64,000 bases of DNA from contig JBAOIL010000038.1 of the NCBI GenBank assembly GCA_037044975.1, positions 493,005-557,004 of the forward strand, in the 5' to 3' direction. This DNA is from JADLHS01 sp020848635. GTDB lineage: Bacteria > Verrucomicrobiota > Verrucomicrobiia > Limisphaerales > JADLHS01. Position 1 is the first letter of the stretch, and every line of letters starts with the position of its first letter. Below are positions 8,937 through 19,117 of this stretch, one piece after another. Below the pieces are notes generated by a model. The model did no database searches. It was not told the DNA's origin and saw nothing but the letters and a program-made list of their open reading frames with translations. A program made the position numbers and the translations under genes.

Positions 8937-9080
8937 TTACTTTGTCCCGTTCTGAATCTTTTCGCCGGCGCTTTCCATGTCCTTGCCAAAACCATGGGCC
9001 GTGTTGCAACTGATGCCGATGACGGCCAGCAGGGTGGAAAGGAAGAGCAGAACAACGATGCGTTTGGTGAGTGAACTCAT
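8937..9080 (-). CDS. entericidin A/B-family small lipoprotein
   Basis: 47 residues: MSSLTKRIVVLLFL, a hydrophobic core and lipobox VIGISC. The mature start CNTAHGFGKDMESAGEKIQ matches the entericidin signature (C-N-T-x-x-GFG-KD-x-ESAG). Entericidins are tiny lipoproteins linked to stationary-phase and osmotic programmed lysis in enterobacteria; EcnA and EcnB form an antidote/toxin pair, and only one member is seen here. It starts at ATG 9080, 83 bp downstream of the second GGGTGTAACCC element. Confidence 0.93.
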   Translation of the reverse strand: MSSLTKRIVVLLFLSTLLAVIGISCNTAHGFGKDMESAGEKIQNGTK

Positions 9081-9162
9081 ATTTTATGATTGGGTTGCGT
9101 TGTGGCTGGTCGCCGTCGGGCGGGTTGAGCCAACTCACGTTATGCCGGCACGCCGCGCTTAA

Positions 9163-9180
9163 CCATGGGGTGTAACCCTA
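9163..9180 (-). promoter_or_regulatory. GGGTNNNACCC element upstream of the entericidin-like gene (copy 2 of 3)
   Basis: Minus strand TAGGGTTACACCCCATGG, 83 bp before the start at 9080. The best -10-like hexamer of the three copies, CATAAC, lies at the shared offset downstream. Flanking sequence is otherwise unrelated to the other copies, so the conservation is confined to the element. Confidence 0.65.
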
Positions 9181-9519
9181 CCGTGAATGGGGCCTGGTGT
9201 TTTGACTACTTGCGGGTTTGCCCCAGCCATGGTGCCGGTTCTTGAGCAGGAGCCTCTGAGATCCGCCTGAACGCTGGGGCAAAATCAACGCAGCGAACCG
9301 GACGGACTGGGAAGCGCTGCGGGTCAACGATTCACACCCGTAGCTGCCTCCGCGTCGTGGATCTTGTCAACGGGTTCATCGCCCCATGGTCGTGTCGTTG
9401 TGAGTTGCCCAGTCAATCTCCCAAAGTGACCGGTCCTTCACCCGAGAAAGTCTCGGGATCCGAGGGCTTCAGGTTGGCATTGCAAACGGACGTCCTTTCA
9501 GCGTTTGCTCCGCCCTGGC
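9181..9519. other. intergenic stretch without a convincing gene
   Basis: One plus-strand fragment near 9264-9345 translates as a short protein-like end (ERWGKINAANRTDWEALRVN, then a stop) and could be a decayed gene end. Nothing else was recognised. Confidence 0.3.
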
Positions 9520-12500
9520 TCAATCTCCGAGCCGATAAACTTGGAGGCGAAAGAAATTCTGGGGGGCGTTCTTGGGCCGGATCGAGGTGAACGGATCGCC
9601 GACGCCGAAAACCCGGCTGTTTGGTGCCAGCGTCCAATTCAATAGATCGTCGGAGATTTCGAGGTCGAAAGCGTATCCGAGCAAAGTGGGCCATGTGATT
9701 TCGAGTTGCGACGGCGTACCGGGCGCAGATTGCAAAGCCAGCGTGGGTCGGGCGGGGGCCGCCGTGGGAAAGTTTACCCATTCCTGAACGGCTGGGGTGG
9801 CTGGCCACTTCGTGGCAATCAGTCGCGGACCCGCACCGCCCGGCACCCAAACCCACCACGAGCCTTCCTGAAAAAAGGCGTCTTCGCCGGCCACCGTCAC
9901 CGAATCCGGCTGCGTGTCTCCGCCGGTGATCACTTGCCCGCGCCAGCCATCGCCTTCCGGCCAACTGCGAACTGCGGCGAGTTCGCGCGTGGCTCCGAGC
10001 ATCGGAAACACGAGTGAATACCGTCCCTGATTTGTATTGCCACGCCAATATTCCAGGTTGAACAGACCGGCTTTGAGGAACGCGAATCCAGTACGTCCGC
10101 CCGCTTCGGCCTTCAACAACGCCACCATCGTCGAGATGCCGTAGGTATGCTGGAGCGGACCGTCGGAAAAGGGATTCCGGCCGACGTTCACGCGGCCCAG
10201 CGTGTCGGCGGTGAAGGTGAGATCCGGGGTGGCATCGAACTGCTTGCCGTACCACTCGGAAGTGCCGCTCGCGCGGTACACACTGACGGTGGCGCCCGCG
10301 ATTGGTTGGCCGTGGCCATCGAGAAGCTGAATTTGGTTCGTGGCCGGCAGGTCGTTCATGAACGCGCCGATGTTATAGGGGGCGTTGAAATTGCCCTCCA
10401 CCGCGCGGCGTCCGGCAATCCGGTTTAACGCCACCGCGCTGTAGCGATCAATGCTCGTGTAGTACGAGCCCATCAAGCCATCGAAGGGGTTGCCCACGCC
10501 CGACTGCATGATGTGGACGTGATCCCACCATGGGTAGGAGCGTGGCAGCCAGGGGGTGCCGCCAATGGGTTGTCCGTTGTGTTGCACAAAGACGCGCGGA
10601 TTGTCCGCGGTGTCGCCGACGTTGAAACCGTAGCCATCAATGAGGTAGCGCGCGTGTCCGAGTTCATGGATGAGTGAGCCTTCGTAATAAAAGGCATTCC
10701 AGTCTGCGCGGTCGGTGTGGTTGGCGTAGAAGTCGCCGCTCAGCAAGCCCGCGGATTGGAAGCCCCAGACGAGGTCCACCGTGCGATCGTTGTTGTCGGG
10801 ATTGTTTCCCGCGATCCCTCCGGCCAGCGGGAGCGCGCCGTCGGGGAGCAGCGTGATCTTGTCAATCCGGATGCGGTCCAGGACGCCTTGCGGCGCGTCG
10901 ATCGGGTCCACGGCGGCGGCAAACATTGCGTTCCAGCGTGCCACTTGGCGCTGCGCCCAGTCTTCCCAGCCGTTCGCGCCGTCGCCCAACTCGTGCTGAT
11001 GCTGGTGGAAGTAATCATAAACCGTTTGCTCCACCCAGAACCCGACGGTGATAGCGTCGGTCCAGGTGGAAACCGTGTTGTTGGTTTCGGAGAATTCGGG
11101 GAGAACGTTTTCGGGGTCCACTTCGAAACGCAGCGTCTCGCGGGTGAACGACCAGGGGCGCGCCAAGTCCACGCCCGTCCACGCGCGCGGCGCAAGGTCC
11201 GTCGTGCCGCTGGCCGCGACCGCGCCGTTCACAAGCCAGCGGTAACCGACGTTCGTTCGCACGAACGGATACCAGTTTTTCACCTGCGCGCGCCATGTGA
11301 CCGGCGCACCCGCAGCCGGCCAGCCTTGGCGGGTGGCGTTCGTGCTGCCCCAGGTGTACGGCAGGCTGGGCAACCGCTGAATCCACCCCACCGCCACATC
11401 GTCGTCCTGAGCCGTCACCGTGACCACCGCGACCCGCGTGGTGGCCGAAAGCGCGTCGAACACACTGCCAATCCGCGCCTCGCCCACGCTGAGCGCGGAG
11501 ACAAGGCCCGTCGCGCCCACAGTCGCCACGGCGGCGGCGCTGCTCGACCAGACAGCCTGCGTGCTGACGTTGTAGCGTTGCGGCCCGAGGCTCAGCGAGG
11601 CTTCGGCGAACAAGGCCAGCGTGCCGCCGGACAGGACGGTCGGGTTGACGGGCGTGATTTCCAGGTGATTCACCGCAACGCTGTCGCCGCCAATGACAAT
11701 TGTATGGACTGGTTTAGGCCGCTGGAGTTCCAGTTCACGTATCTCCACAGGCGAGCCACTCGGACGCGCAACACGGAAACGGAAATAGCGTCGCGTGACT
11801 GGCGTCGCATTCCACTCGCGCCACGCGACCTCGCCGTTGGTGACGGTTAACGGCCCGCAGAGATTCGTGAAACTCCCCATGCCTGCCGTCAGATCAGCCA
11901 GCGAATTGGCGGCGGCCAGCGACCACTCGTGCGTGGTGTCACCGAAGCGCGCGCGTGCCGCACCAACGGACGTGGCCCCGGAGAATTCGATAATGACATC
12001 CGCCGGATTGTTTGTGGCCGCTTGGAACAAGGAATCCCAGTTCTGATCGAACAGCGGCGCGGTGCTAGTGCCAGTGTCCGATGGTGCGATGAGCGTGACG
12101 AAGCCGGCGGCCAAGTGTTCACGCAGCGGAAGAATCGGTGATCCGGGGATGGTGGTGGGCCGGATGCCGAAGCGCGCGAAACCCTTGCCCGGATACCGCA
12201 CGCCGTCGCCGTTGAGCGGGCTGACGTTGCCCGTGTCGTCGGCTGAGGTCCGCGTTTCCCCTTGGGTCAGATATACCCAGCCATTGAGATACGCGGCAGC
12301 GCTGCCTTTGCCGATGTGGAAGGGCGCATCCGGAAGGCTCTGAGCCGCGCCGGTGCCGGGGAAAAAGCGCGCGAAATGGCCGTTGTTCACCAAGCCACGG
12401 CCTTCGTTGAACGGCCAGCCATCCACGGAGGTTTCGCCGCGCGTGAGATAAAGCACATTCGCGCCGGTGTCCTCGCCGCCGGGACCGCCCGCATGGCCTG

Positions 12501-13489
12501 TGGGATCGTTTACGACGACAATCGAATTCCCCCACAAGCTCACGCCGGGATCACCCTCCGGCCCCCCGGGATTCCATCCCAGTGTGTTCTTTAAGGACGT
12601 GATGCGAGTAGAGGGCAACGCGAGGTCGTCGGTGCCATTTGGAAGGGCCTCAAGCAAACCTGCCGGGGCGTAGGCGGCGTTAGGTTCCCATTGGAGAAGC
12701 TGGTTGCCGCTCATGTGAAAGAGCCGTCCCCGTAGGCGATCATAAGCCCAGCTCCCGTTGCGGGGAAAATGCGCTCCGCTAAACGGCCACGACGGCGTCA
12801 GTAATGTGTGGACTGGGCTGCCATTCGTAAGACCCGTGGCGCGCGCAAACTGATAGCCACCCCCACCGGTGTGATGGAGGATCGCCGGCCCGGAGACCGT
12901 ATCCACCCCCACCATGCCGGCATTCAGATCCAGCAGCGCTTCGCTCGGCGTGAGATTCCACACCTCGGCCCACGAACCAGTCAGGCCTTGGGCGAGATCG
13001 TAATTTGTACAGGGCGCAACGGTTGGGACCAGCGCGATACTGGTAGTAAAAGAGGCGACCGCCAGCAACGAATAATCCGCCGGTTAGATCCCCGGCGGAG
13101 AAGTTGTCACCAGCCACACCGGTGGGATGCAGCGTGGGAAGCGTAGCCCACATGCCCGTTGCCGGATCGAACCGGGCGAACCGCACAGAGCCGTTTGGGA
13201 TGCCGAGTTCCTGGAGTGCCTCGCCCGGCGAGAAGTTGCCGTCGTTGTTCAAGTCAATGAAGTCGGCGCCGCCGTCGCCGCTCAAATCTGCGGCGTAGAG
13301 GAACGTGGCGTCGGGCGCGAGCCCGCCGCCCGCGCTGATGCCGTAAGGAAACGGCACATCGGGGAGCAAATCCCATGTATCCTGTGCCCGGATGTTGGGC
13401 GCCAGGAGTGCGCACCCGAGCAGGGTGAAGGGGAATAGGTTTCTTGTCGCGAAGCGGCAAATCGAAGGAATAGTTTTCGCCGGGTTCAT
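9520..13489 (-). CDS. large secreted multidomain protein with HELGH metal-binding motif (one frame break)
   Basis: The ATG at 13489 starts a signal peptide (MNPAKTIPSICR, cut near NIRA-Q). The first ~160 residues then shift +1 near 13002-13006 (AAATTAC on the coding strand) into a 1,180-residue frame; repaired length is about 1,322. Visible parts in order: N-terminal propeller-like strands, a discoidin-like segment (YFRFRVARPSG), a bacterial Ig-like region (WSSSAAAVATV), a CARDB-like region (FSETNNTVS), then a segment with SLIHELGHARYLID, an HEXXH zinc site typical of metallopeptidases. The C-terminus resembles those of other secreted proteins here. Peptidase activity is inferred; no third zinc ligand was assigned. 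Confidence 0.75.
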
Positions 13490-13671
13490 GTTTCTACAAT
13501 AAGAAAAATGCCGAAAGCTGTCCATGGCAAATAATGAAAACTTACCACGTGACAAGCGTCCGCAGCGTTCAGGCTGGGGTGGCGCATAGGGTGAACCTGA
13601 TTCGCTTGGGCGCTTCTCGCATTGATCCTGAACTCCTGGGGTGGTAGCCGGAGGACATCTGCTTGGCTGGG

Positions 13672-14850
13672 TCAGCGGGAAAGTAGTTCGCTGACGGGTG
13701 ACATCGCGGGGACGCGGTCGCAGACGACTTTGATCGAAACCAGGATCGGTACGGACAACAAGGCACCGGGCACACCCCAGAGCCAGGTCCAGAAGATCAA
13801 CGAAACAAAGATGACCACGGGATTCAGGGTGAAGCGACGTCCGAGCAGCACCGGCGTGATCAGGTTCGCTTCCAACAAATGGAGCAACAAATACCAGGCG
13901 GGGGGCAGAAATCCCCTTACCAAGGTGTCGAAAGTCAGCAAGCCGACCGTGGCCAGCACAATGACGCCGGCGACGGGGCCAAAGTAGGGAACGAAGTTCA
14001 GCACCGCTACGAACATGCCCCACATGGCGGCATTGGGCACGCCCATGAAGTAAAGCCCGCCGCCCACGATCAGGCCCATGCCGAGGTTGATCAGCGAAAC
14101 GGTGAACAGATAATTGGAAATATTCTGCTGAATCTCGTGGCTGATTTCGACCGCGCGCCTTTTGTCGTGCAACGTGGGCATCACATGCACCAGCTTTTGC
14201 AGGAACAGGTCGCCCGACGCCAGCAAAAGGTAAAGCAATACCAGCGTCTCGCCGGCACCCGTCAGAAAAGTCCCGGTCCAATTAAGGATGGAGCCGGTGC
14301 CCCGGCTGTCTTTGACCTCCACGGTCGCCGACTTCTTTTGCGCCTCATTCTTTTCCGCCTCCGATGCGCCCAAGTTGTTCACCGCCGCTGCCGCCTGGCT
14401 GAGGCGCGCCAGCCGCGGGAAGATGTTCTGAACCCGTTGTCGCAACTCGGCCATGTGTTGCGGCGCCTCATTCATCCACGCCAACGCGGGGCGGCCCAGT
14501 TGGAAGAAGCCAATCCCGATTGCAGCCACCAGCAGGCAAAGGACGACGGCGGCCGAAAGCGCGGCTGGAATGTGCCAGCCAGACAACCAGCGGATGAGCG
14601 GTTTTAGCGCCATTCCCGCAAAACAAGCCATGAATACAGGCAGGATCAAAGGCCGGGCAAAGTAAAGGAAGGCAATCGTGCCGAGCCCGATCAAAACGAT
14701 TTGGGCTGGGGTCGTTTTCGGCGCTGCGGCGGCGCGGGATGGTGGGGAAGGGGAGTCGCTGCCCGGCGCTGCCTCGGGTGGGAGTCTTAACGTCCCGGCG
14801 GCGAGGGCGAACGGTTCAGTCGCCGCTGGCAGTGCGCTTGGCGGTTTCAT
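13672..14850 (-). CDS. AI-2E family transporter (second copy)
   Basis: About 392 residues from the ATG at 14850. That start is preferred to one at 14931 because the longer frame overlaps the upstream gene heavily and reads unlike protein. A Pro/Ala-rich cytosolic start (~1-45) is followed by paired helices (AQIVLIGLGTIAFLYFARPL, then PALSAAVVLCLL), the variable extracytoplasmic domain (~120-215), and the family core with VLNFVPYFGPVAG and LLEANLITPVLLGRR. It is the last gene of a minus-strand run starting at 18740 and overlaps the preceding beta-barrel gene by 35 bp, suggesting coupling. Confidence 0.9.
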   Translation of the reverse strand: MKPPSALPAATEPFALAAGTLRLPPEAAPGSDSPSPPSRAAAAPKTTPAQIVLIGLGTIAFLYFARPLILPVFMACFAGMALKPLIRWLSGWHIPAALSAAVVLCLLVAAIGIGFFQLGRPALAWMNEAPQHMAELRQRVQNIFPRLARLSQAAAAVNNLGASEAEKNEAQKKSATVEVKDSRGTGSILNWTGTFLTGAGETLVLLYLLLASGDLFLQKLVHVMPTLHDKRRAVEISHEIQQNISNYLFTVSLINLGMGLIVGGGLYFMGVPNAAMWGMFVAVLNFVPYFGPVAGVIVLATVGLLTFDTLVRGFLPPAWYLLLHLLEANLITPVLLGRRFTLNPVVIFVSLIFWTWLWGVPGALLSVPILVSIKVVCDRVPAMSPVSELLSR

Positions 14851-16007
14851 TCCGGTATTTGCGGCGTTCGAAGTTGTATTGATAGAGCAAACCGATGCTG
14901 TGCGCGCCTTCCTGGCCGTCGCGCATTGCATTGAAGCCGTAACCGTAGCGCAGGATCAGACGCCACACCTCGCTCCGGGAAGTAAAGGAGAGGCTGGGGC
15001 CCACGCCGGTGTTCCAGTGATTGGGTTGCTCGAACCCGGGCAGATAATCCACGTATGCACTGGCAGCGCCCAACCGAAGCTGCCAGCGATGATCGGCGGA
15101 TAACGGGGCGACGTAGCTGGCGCTTAGATGCACAAACCCCTGCGCCGAAATTTCCTGGTAGTAATATCCGGGCAGCGTCAAAGGAAACTCGGAAGCCAGT
15201 GGCAGAACTCCACCCAGACGGTAGGCACTGAAACGATCCGCGTTGTCCGATCCGCCCGCGGTCAACTGCAAACGTGAATTGGTTTCCGCTGTTGGTCCAC
15301 GCATAGTTCAAACCGGCATAGAGCCAGTAGAGGCCCGTTGAGGGCACGACCTGCCGATCCCCCGCAAAACCATAAGGGCCTTCGTTAAAGCGCCACTGTT
15401 GCTCGTACCAGATGGACACTTCCATCGCCAGGTCGGAGTACAGCATCGGCTCCTTGCCGGCAAAGCGCAGCCCCGCGCGGGCGAAGGTGCTCCCGCCATC
15501 CTCGGGCAGTTGGAATTGATCATCGGTTTTATGGGTGGCGGAATAGGCCGTGTAATCACCGCCCCCTTGCACGATGACATTAAGCGGGATGAGGTAACCG
15601 GGGTCGAGCAAGTGATAGAGATTCAGCGAAGCGCCGCCCCCGCTCCCGTCGAAACTCTGGCCCTTGATGTAGTCGCCTTGGTTGATTTCGTAGTAATTCT
15701 CCCCGAAGGCGCCGCCTCTAATGCCGATGCCGACATCGGTGCGGGGCAAAACTTGGCGGAACCCAAGTTCGCTGTAGAGGTACACTGGAGCGACCGCCAT
15801 GCGGAGCGCCATGTTGGTGCGCAGGAACGTAGGGTTGTTGTAGTAATAGTAGGCGTAAAGCGATTGGGGGCCCGTGCCCGACAGGGTCTGGTCGTAGCCG
15901 AGTTGAAGCAGGCTGCGGGGGTAAGGATCCACTTGGGCCAAGGCTGTGGAGGCGCTGCCCAGCACCAAGCCGATTGCCACCAAGAGTGTTATTCGGTGCG
16001 TAAGCAT
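14816..16007 (-). CDS. outer-membrane beta-barrel-like protein (one frame break)
   Basis: Signal peptide MLTHRITLLVAIGLVLGSAS (cut at ALA-Q), then aromatic alternating strands (LYAYYYYNN, YLYSELGFRQVLP, LYWLYAGLNYAW). The first frame runs well to about 15280. The remainder (LQLTAGGSDNADRFSAYRLG through the barrel end LYQYNFERRKY) is one base over, so a +1 break lies at about 15274-15282; repaired length is ~396. It looks like an uncharacterised barrel or lipid-binding envelope protein. It lies between the YXWGXW-type gene and the second AI-2E permease. Confidence 0.75.
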
Positions 16008-16022
16008 AATGTATTGGGGTTG

Positions 16023-17798
16023 TCACGGTGCAGTCGGTTTCTCGTGTGGTGAAAACCTCCCTTGGTCTTGTTTCTGACGGTCGCTTTTCAAGAGTTTCGT
16101 TGCGCCTTTTTCACCTGCGCCCGGCCTGGCCGGGGCGGGTTGTTCCGAAATGCGCTGCGCTTGCGGTTCCATTCCACTTGTGTTTCGCGGCGATTCTTCG
16201 CTCGCTTTTACTGCCGGGGTGTTCGCCCGCTGTCGCATTGCTGGTTGAACCTGCCATTCGCGCGGGGCGGCTTCGATTTGCCTGGGCGCGACCGCGTCCT
16301 CCGCCTGCGCTTTGCGCGGTTCGGATTGAGGATCACTCCGGTCCACGTTTGGCGGGCGACCGGAACTTTCAGGCTTGGATGGTACGCCTAAATTCGGTTT
16401 GGGTGTCGGCGGCGACTTGGGCGGTGACGGTTTTCTTCCGAACTGACTGGCCGACTTGCCCACAAGCGGGGATCTGGAAATCGGGACTTTGGCCGGCTCA
16501 AAGGCCGCGCCCGGCCTTTGGGTGGTCGGGGCTACGGCCTTGGCCTCCAGTGTTCGCCGTTCATCGCGCGACTTCTGAACTGCCTGGCCGCGTTGGGCCA
16601 ACTTCTGCCTCTCTTCCTTCGCCACCGGCTGGAATCGCACGGCCCCGTCCTTTCGGTGGGCTAGCTGGTCAATGGAGGTCGCCACCATTACGTGGTTCTG
16701 TTTGGACTCCGCCGTGCCCGGATTGATGTTCTTTTGGGCGGCCCAGGTGCGCGGTGGTCGGGCGGTTTCGTTGTCGCGGCGGTATTGGTAGGCCGCCTCG
16801 GCGCGATGCTCCCACTCCCTGTCCAGGCGGTGCGTCCAGCGTTGATGCGAATAGATCGGGTCGTAGCCGTAGCGGCTGGATTGGAAAGCGAACGAGGCGT
16901 AGAACCCGCCTTGGGCATAGCTCGTGGCATAGTAGTCCCCGAAGTAGTAGTGGCAAAAACGTGGCCGCAAGAAGAGATGGTCCGTGAACACTCCCAGATC
17001 AATTGCGATCCTGGGCGAGTAGTAGTAGCCCCGTCGGGAATACACTCCGGCATCAAAATAAACCGGAGCAAAGAGCACTCCGCGCCGTGGTACCGGATAA
17101 TCCCAGTAACCACCGACGAAGATGAACCCGCGCGGCGACCAGGCATAATGCGCGGGCATCCAATCCCAATCCGCCCGCCCCTGCGCCCAATAGCCGGGCC
17201 CCCAGGCATAACGCCCCTGATACCACAGCCAGCAGCCGGGCGACCATGTGTAGTCAACTGATGGGGCGGCGATGTTCGGCCCCGCTTCCACGGTCGCGGG
17301 CGGTGGGGGTAGATAAGTTATTTCCCGCGCGGTGGCGTCTGCCCAATACCCGGAAGTCCACTGGTAGCCCTGTGGGGTTTTCGCCCAATACCCTGCCATC
17401 CATTGGCGACCGGGTGGCAGAGCGCGCCAGGTGCCGCTGACCCAAAGGAAGTCGCTCCGTTCGTCATCCCAAGCCCAGTAACCCGGAATCCACGTGACAT
17501 TGTCCCCCTCCGGTCGCTCATCGGGCGGCACTTCTTCGATCCCCTCGGGCGGGGCTTTGGTCACCACAAGCCCGGGATCGGGATTGAAGGCGACCATGCC
17601 GGCAAACGCCTCATGCACCGGCCCGCGGGTGAGTATTTGTGCCCCGGGCGTGTCGTTGTCGGCTTGTTGTGCCCAACTGCTGGCGAGATCACAACTGACA
17701 CCGAGGAGTCCGACCAGCGCTGCGGCCAGCCACCTTCTGGATGCGTGGCGAGCGGGGACGGCGATGGCTGGAATCAAACAAATCTTGGATGTATTCAT
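16023..17798 (-). CDS. YXWGXW-repeat secreted protein with Pro/Arg/Lys-rich tail
   Basis: 591 residues from the ATG at 17798, which gives a signal sequence (RRWLAAALVGLLGVSC, then SSWAQQ); Cys33 is at best a weak lipobox. Residues ~80-260 carry repeated aromatic units: WIPGYWAWDD, WMAGYWAKTPQGYQW, YTWSPGCWLWYQGRYAWGPGYW, DWMPAHYAWSPRGF, matching the YXWGXW motif family of unknown function. From ~370 the protein is low-complexity, basic and Pro-rich. Third gene of the run downstream of the GGGTGTAACCC element at 18808. Confidence 0.85.
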   Translation of the reverse strand: MNTSKICLIPAIAVPARHASRRWLAAALVGLLGVSCDLASSWAQQADNDTPGAQILTRGPVHEAFAGMVAFNPDPGLVVTKAPPEGIEEVPPDERPEGDNVTWIPGYWAWDDERSDFLWVSGTWRALPPGRQWMAGYWAKTPQGYQWTSGYWADATAREITYLPPPPATVEAGPNIAAPSVDYTWSPGCWLWYQGRYAWGPGYWAQGRADWDWMPAHYAWSPRGFIFVGGYWDYPVPRRGVLFAPVYFDAGVYSRRGYYYSPRIAIDLGVFTDHLFLRPRFCHYYFGDYYATSYAQGGFYASFAFQSSRYGYDPIYSHQRWTHRLDREWEHRAEAAYQYRRDNETARPPRTWAAQKNINPGTAESKQNHVMVATSIDQLAHRKDGAVRFQPVAKEERQKLAQRGQAVQKSRDERRTLEAKAVAPTTQRPGAAFEPAKVPISRSPLVGKSASQFGRKPSPPKSPPTPKPNLGVPSKPESSGRPPNVDRSDPQSEPRKAQAEDAVAPRQIEAAPREWQVQPAMRQRANTPAVKASEESPRNTSGMEPQAQRISEQPAPARPGAGEKGATKLLKSDRQKQDQGRFSPHEKPTAP

Positions 17799-17852
17799 AG
17801 CAATGAAAGAACCTTCCCGCACACCGTCTGCCGCTGAAATGCGGTTGGGCAA

Positions 17853-18272
17853 TTACCTGCCGTCTCCCCGGTCGTTTCTTTTTCCATTGGCCTTGTCGCC
17901 ATTTCCGTTGTTCGGGCTCAATCCGGTCGGCTTCCATTTCTTCGGGTACTGCTTCACAACCGTCGCGTGATGGATGGACGGGGCGTCGTGGAAATCGAGC
18001 CTGACTGACGGCGAGGCCAGCAGCACGTCAACTGAAACCCGCGGCGGCGCCGGGCGCGATACCCAAGCGTTGCTTTCCAGATACAGGTATTGGCGGCGGG
18101 TGCTGCTGTAATAAATCTGGTAACCGGGGTAATACACATAGTCGTCTTGCAGCCCGACCCCACCGCCCGCCGCATAAACTTCCCGGTGTTGCGGCCCGTC
18201 AACGCAACCCGTCAGGGTGATCAGAAGGACTGCGCCGAGGACGAGTTCGATGTTTGAATACGCTCTTCGCAT
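17853..18272 (-). CDS. small predicted lipoprotein
   Basis: 139 residues. Signal sequence with lipobox LITLTGC (Cys23), then a Tyr-rich mature part (DDYVYYPGYQIYYSS, RQYLYLES) and a basic, Asn/Gly/Lys-rich tail (NNGNGDKANGKRNDRGDG). The tyrosine-rich portion resembles the neighbouring YXWGXW protein in flavour; no family recognised. It starts 22 bp downstream of the coiled-coil lipoprotein gene, probably the same transcript. Confidence 0.75.
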   Translation of the reverse strand: MRRAYSNIELVLGAVLLITLTGCVDGPQHREVYAAGGGVGLQDDYVYYPGYQIYYSSTRRQYLYLESNAWVSRPAPPRVSVDVLLASPSVRLDFHDAPSIHHATVVKQYPKKWKPTGLSPNNGNGDKANGKRNDRGDGR

Positions 18273-18293
18273 CCTTCAGCTTTCCTTGCCCCC

Positions 18294-18740
18294 TCATGGG
18301 GCGATTTTGTCGCTCACCCACTGGCGGGCCTGTTGAAATCCGTCTTTGAAATCTTTGAACGCTTGCTTGGAACCAGTTTTGACACTTTCCCAAGTGGACT
18401 CGGTAGCGTTCCCGGTTTCGTCCAGTTGCTGGTTCAACTTCGCGGCTTGTTCGCGCAACGCCTGCAGTTTCGGCTTGGCTTCGGCTTTGGCCGCCTCGCT
18501 GGCCGTTTCGACTTTGGCGGAGAGTTGGTCCAAGTCCCGGTTGATCTCGGTCAACTGGCGGCGCATGGCCTCGGTGAATTCACCCTTTTGCGCGAAGGTA
18601 TAGTCCTTCAAATCCTGCACGGCTTGTTTGGTTTCGGCCTGAACCTTGTCGAGTTGCTCCGCGGTGGTTTCTGTTTTGTTGCAGCCTACCGCGAGCGCGG
18701 CGCCGGCCAGGCACGAGAGGAGCAGTGAGTTTGGTTTCAT
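18294..18740 (-). CDS. coiled-coil envelope lipoprotein
   Basis: 148 residues. MKPNSLLLSCLAGAALAVGC is a textbook lipoprotein signal with Cys20. The mature part is almost entirely charged heptad-like helix (EQLDKVQAETKQAVQDLKDY, KPKLQALREQAAKLNQQLDE), then TWESVKTGSKQAFKDFKDGF. It resembles apolipoprotein-like or YtxH-like stress proteins; no exact family assigned. First gene after the third GGGTGTAACCC element, 68 bp upstream, and head of a probable five-gene unit running down to 13672. Confidence 0.82.
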   Translation of the reverse strand: MKPNSLLLSCLAGAALAVGCNKTETTAEQLDKVQAETKQAVQDLKDYTFAQKGEFTEAMRRQLTEINRDLDQLSAKVETASEAAKAEAKPKLQALREQAAKLNQQLDETGNATESTWESVKTGSKQAFKDFKDGFQQARQWVSDKIAP

Positions 18741-18807
18741 ATGGGAGTTTCCTATTTGGCTTTCGTTTGATCGCCACCCTTACACTAGGTCATGGACCGG
18801 CGCCGGG

Positions 18808-18825
18808 CTATGGGGTGTAACCCTA
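18808..18825 (-). promoter_or_regulatory. GGGTNNNACCC element upstream of the lipoprotein/YXWGXW/AI-2E operon (copy 3 of 3)
   Basis: Minus strand TAGGGTTACACCCCATAG, 68 bp before the start at 18740. All 18 bases match copy 1. The bases GACCTA follow at the identical offset in copies 1 and 3, and GGCATA in copy 2, which supports a shared promoter geometry. Confidence 0.65.
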
Positions 18826-19117
18826 ACGAAATCCGCGGGCCGGCACGGCTGGGGTGGGTCAAATGGTACCCGAGTGAAGACCAGACGCGCTGCCCGCTCC
18901 TGCGTCAAACCCAGGGCCGCCACGCAATCGTTGCGCGCCGAACCTTCACCGCACAAAGATGCGGTAGGACGCGCTGCGCGGGCTGGCCTACGATGTAACT
19001 CGACTTGTGTCCGCCGCCGCAACTGATCCCGAAGCCGAAACCTCAATTTGGCTTGCCTCGGTGCTTGGCGAACTGCTGAATGTCAACTAACTCGGCCACT
19101 CAGACCAAGAACGCCTC
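18826..19117. other. intergenic stretch, no gene seen
   Basis: Between the divergent minus-strand lipoprotein operon and the plus-strand MFS gene. Contains only shadow frames. The MFS promoter should lie in the last ~100 bp, but no clear -35/-10 pair was identified. Confidence 0.3.

Noticed and set aside
12779..14281. A 500-residue minus-strand protein covering 12779-14281
   Set aside because: Its first half is a shadow of the AI-2E permease; only the segment from 13489 is real, as the frame-broken start of the HELGH protein.
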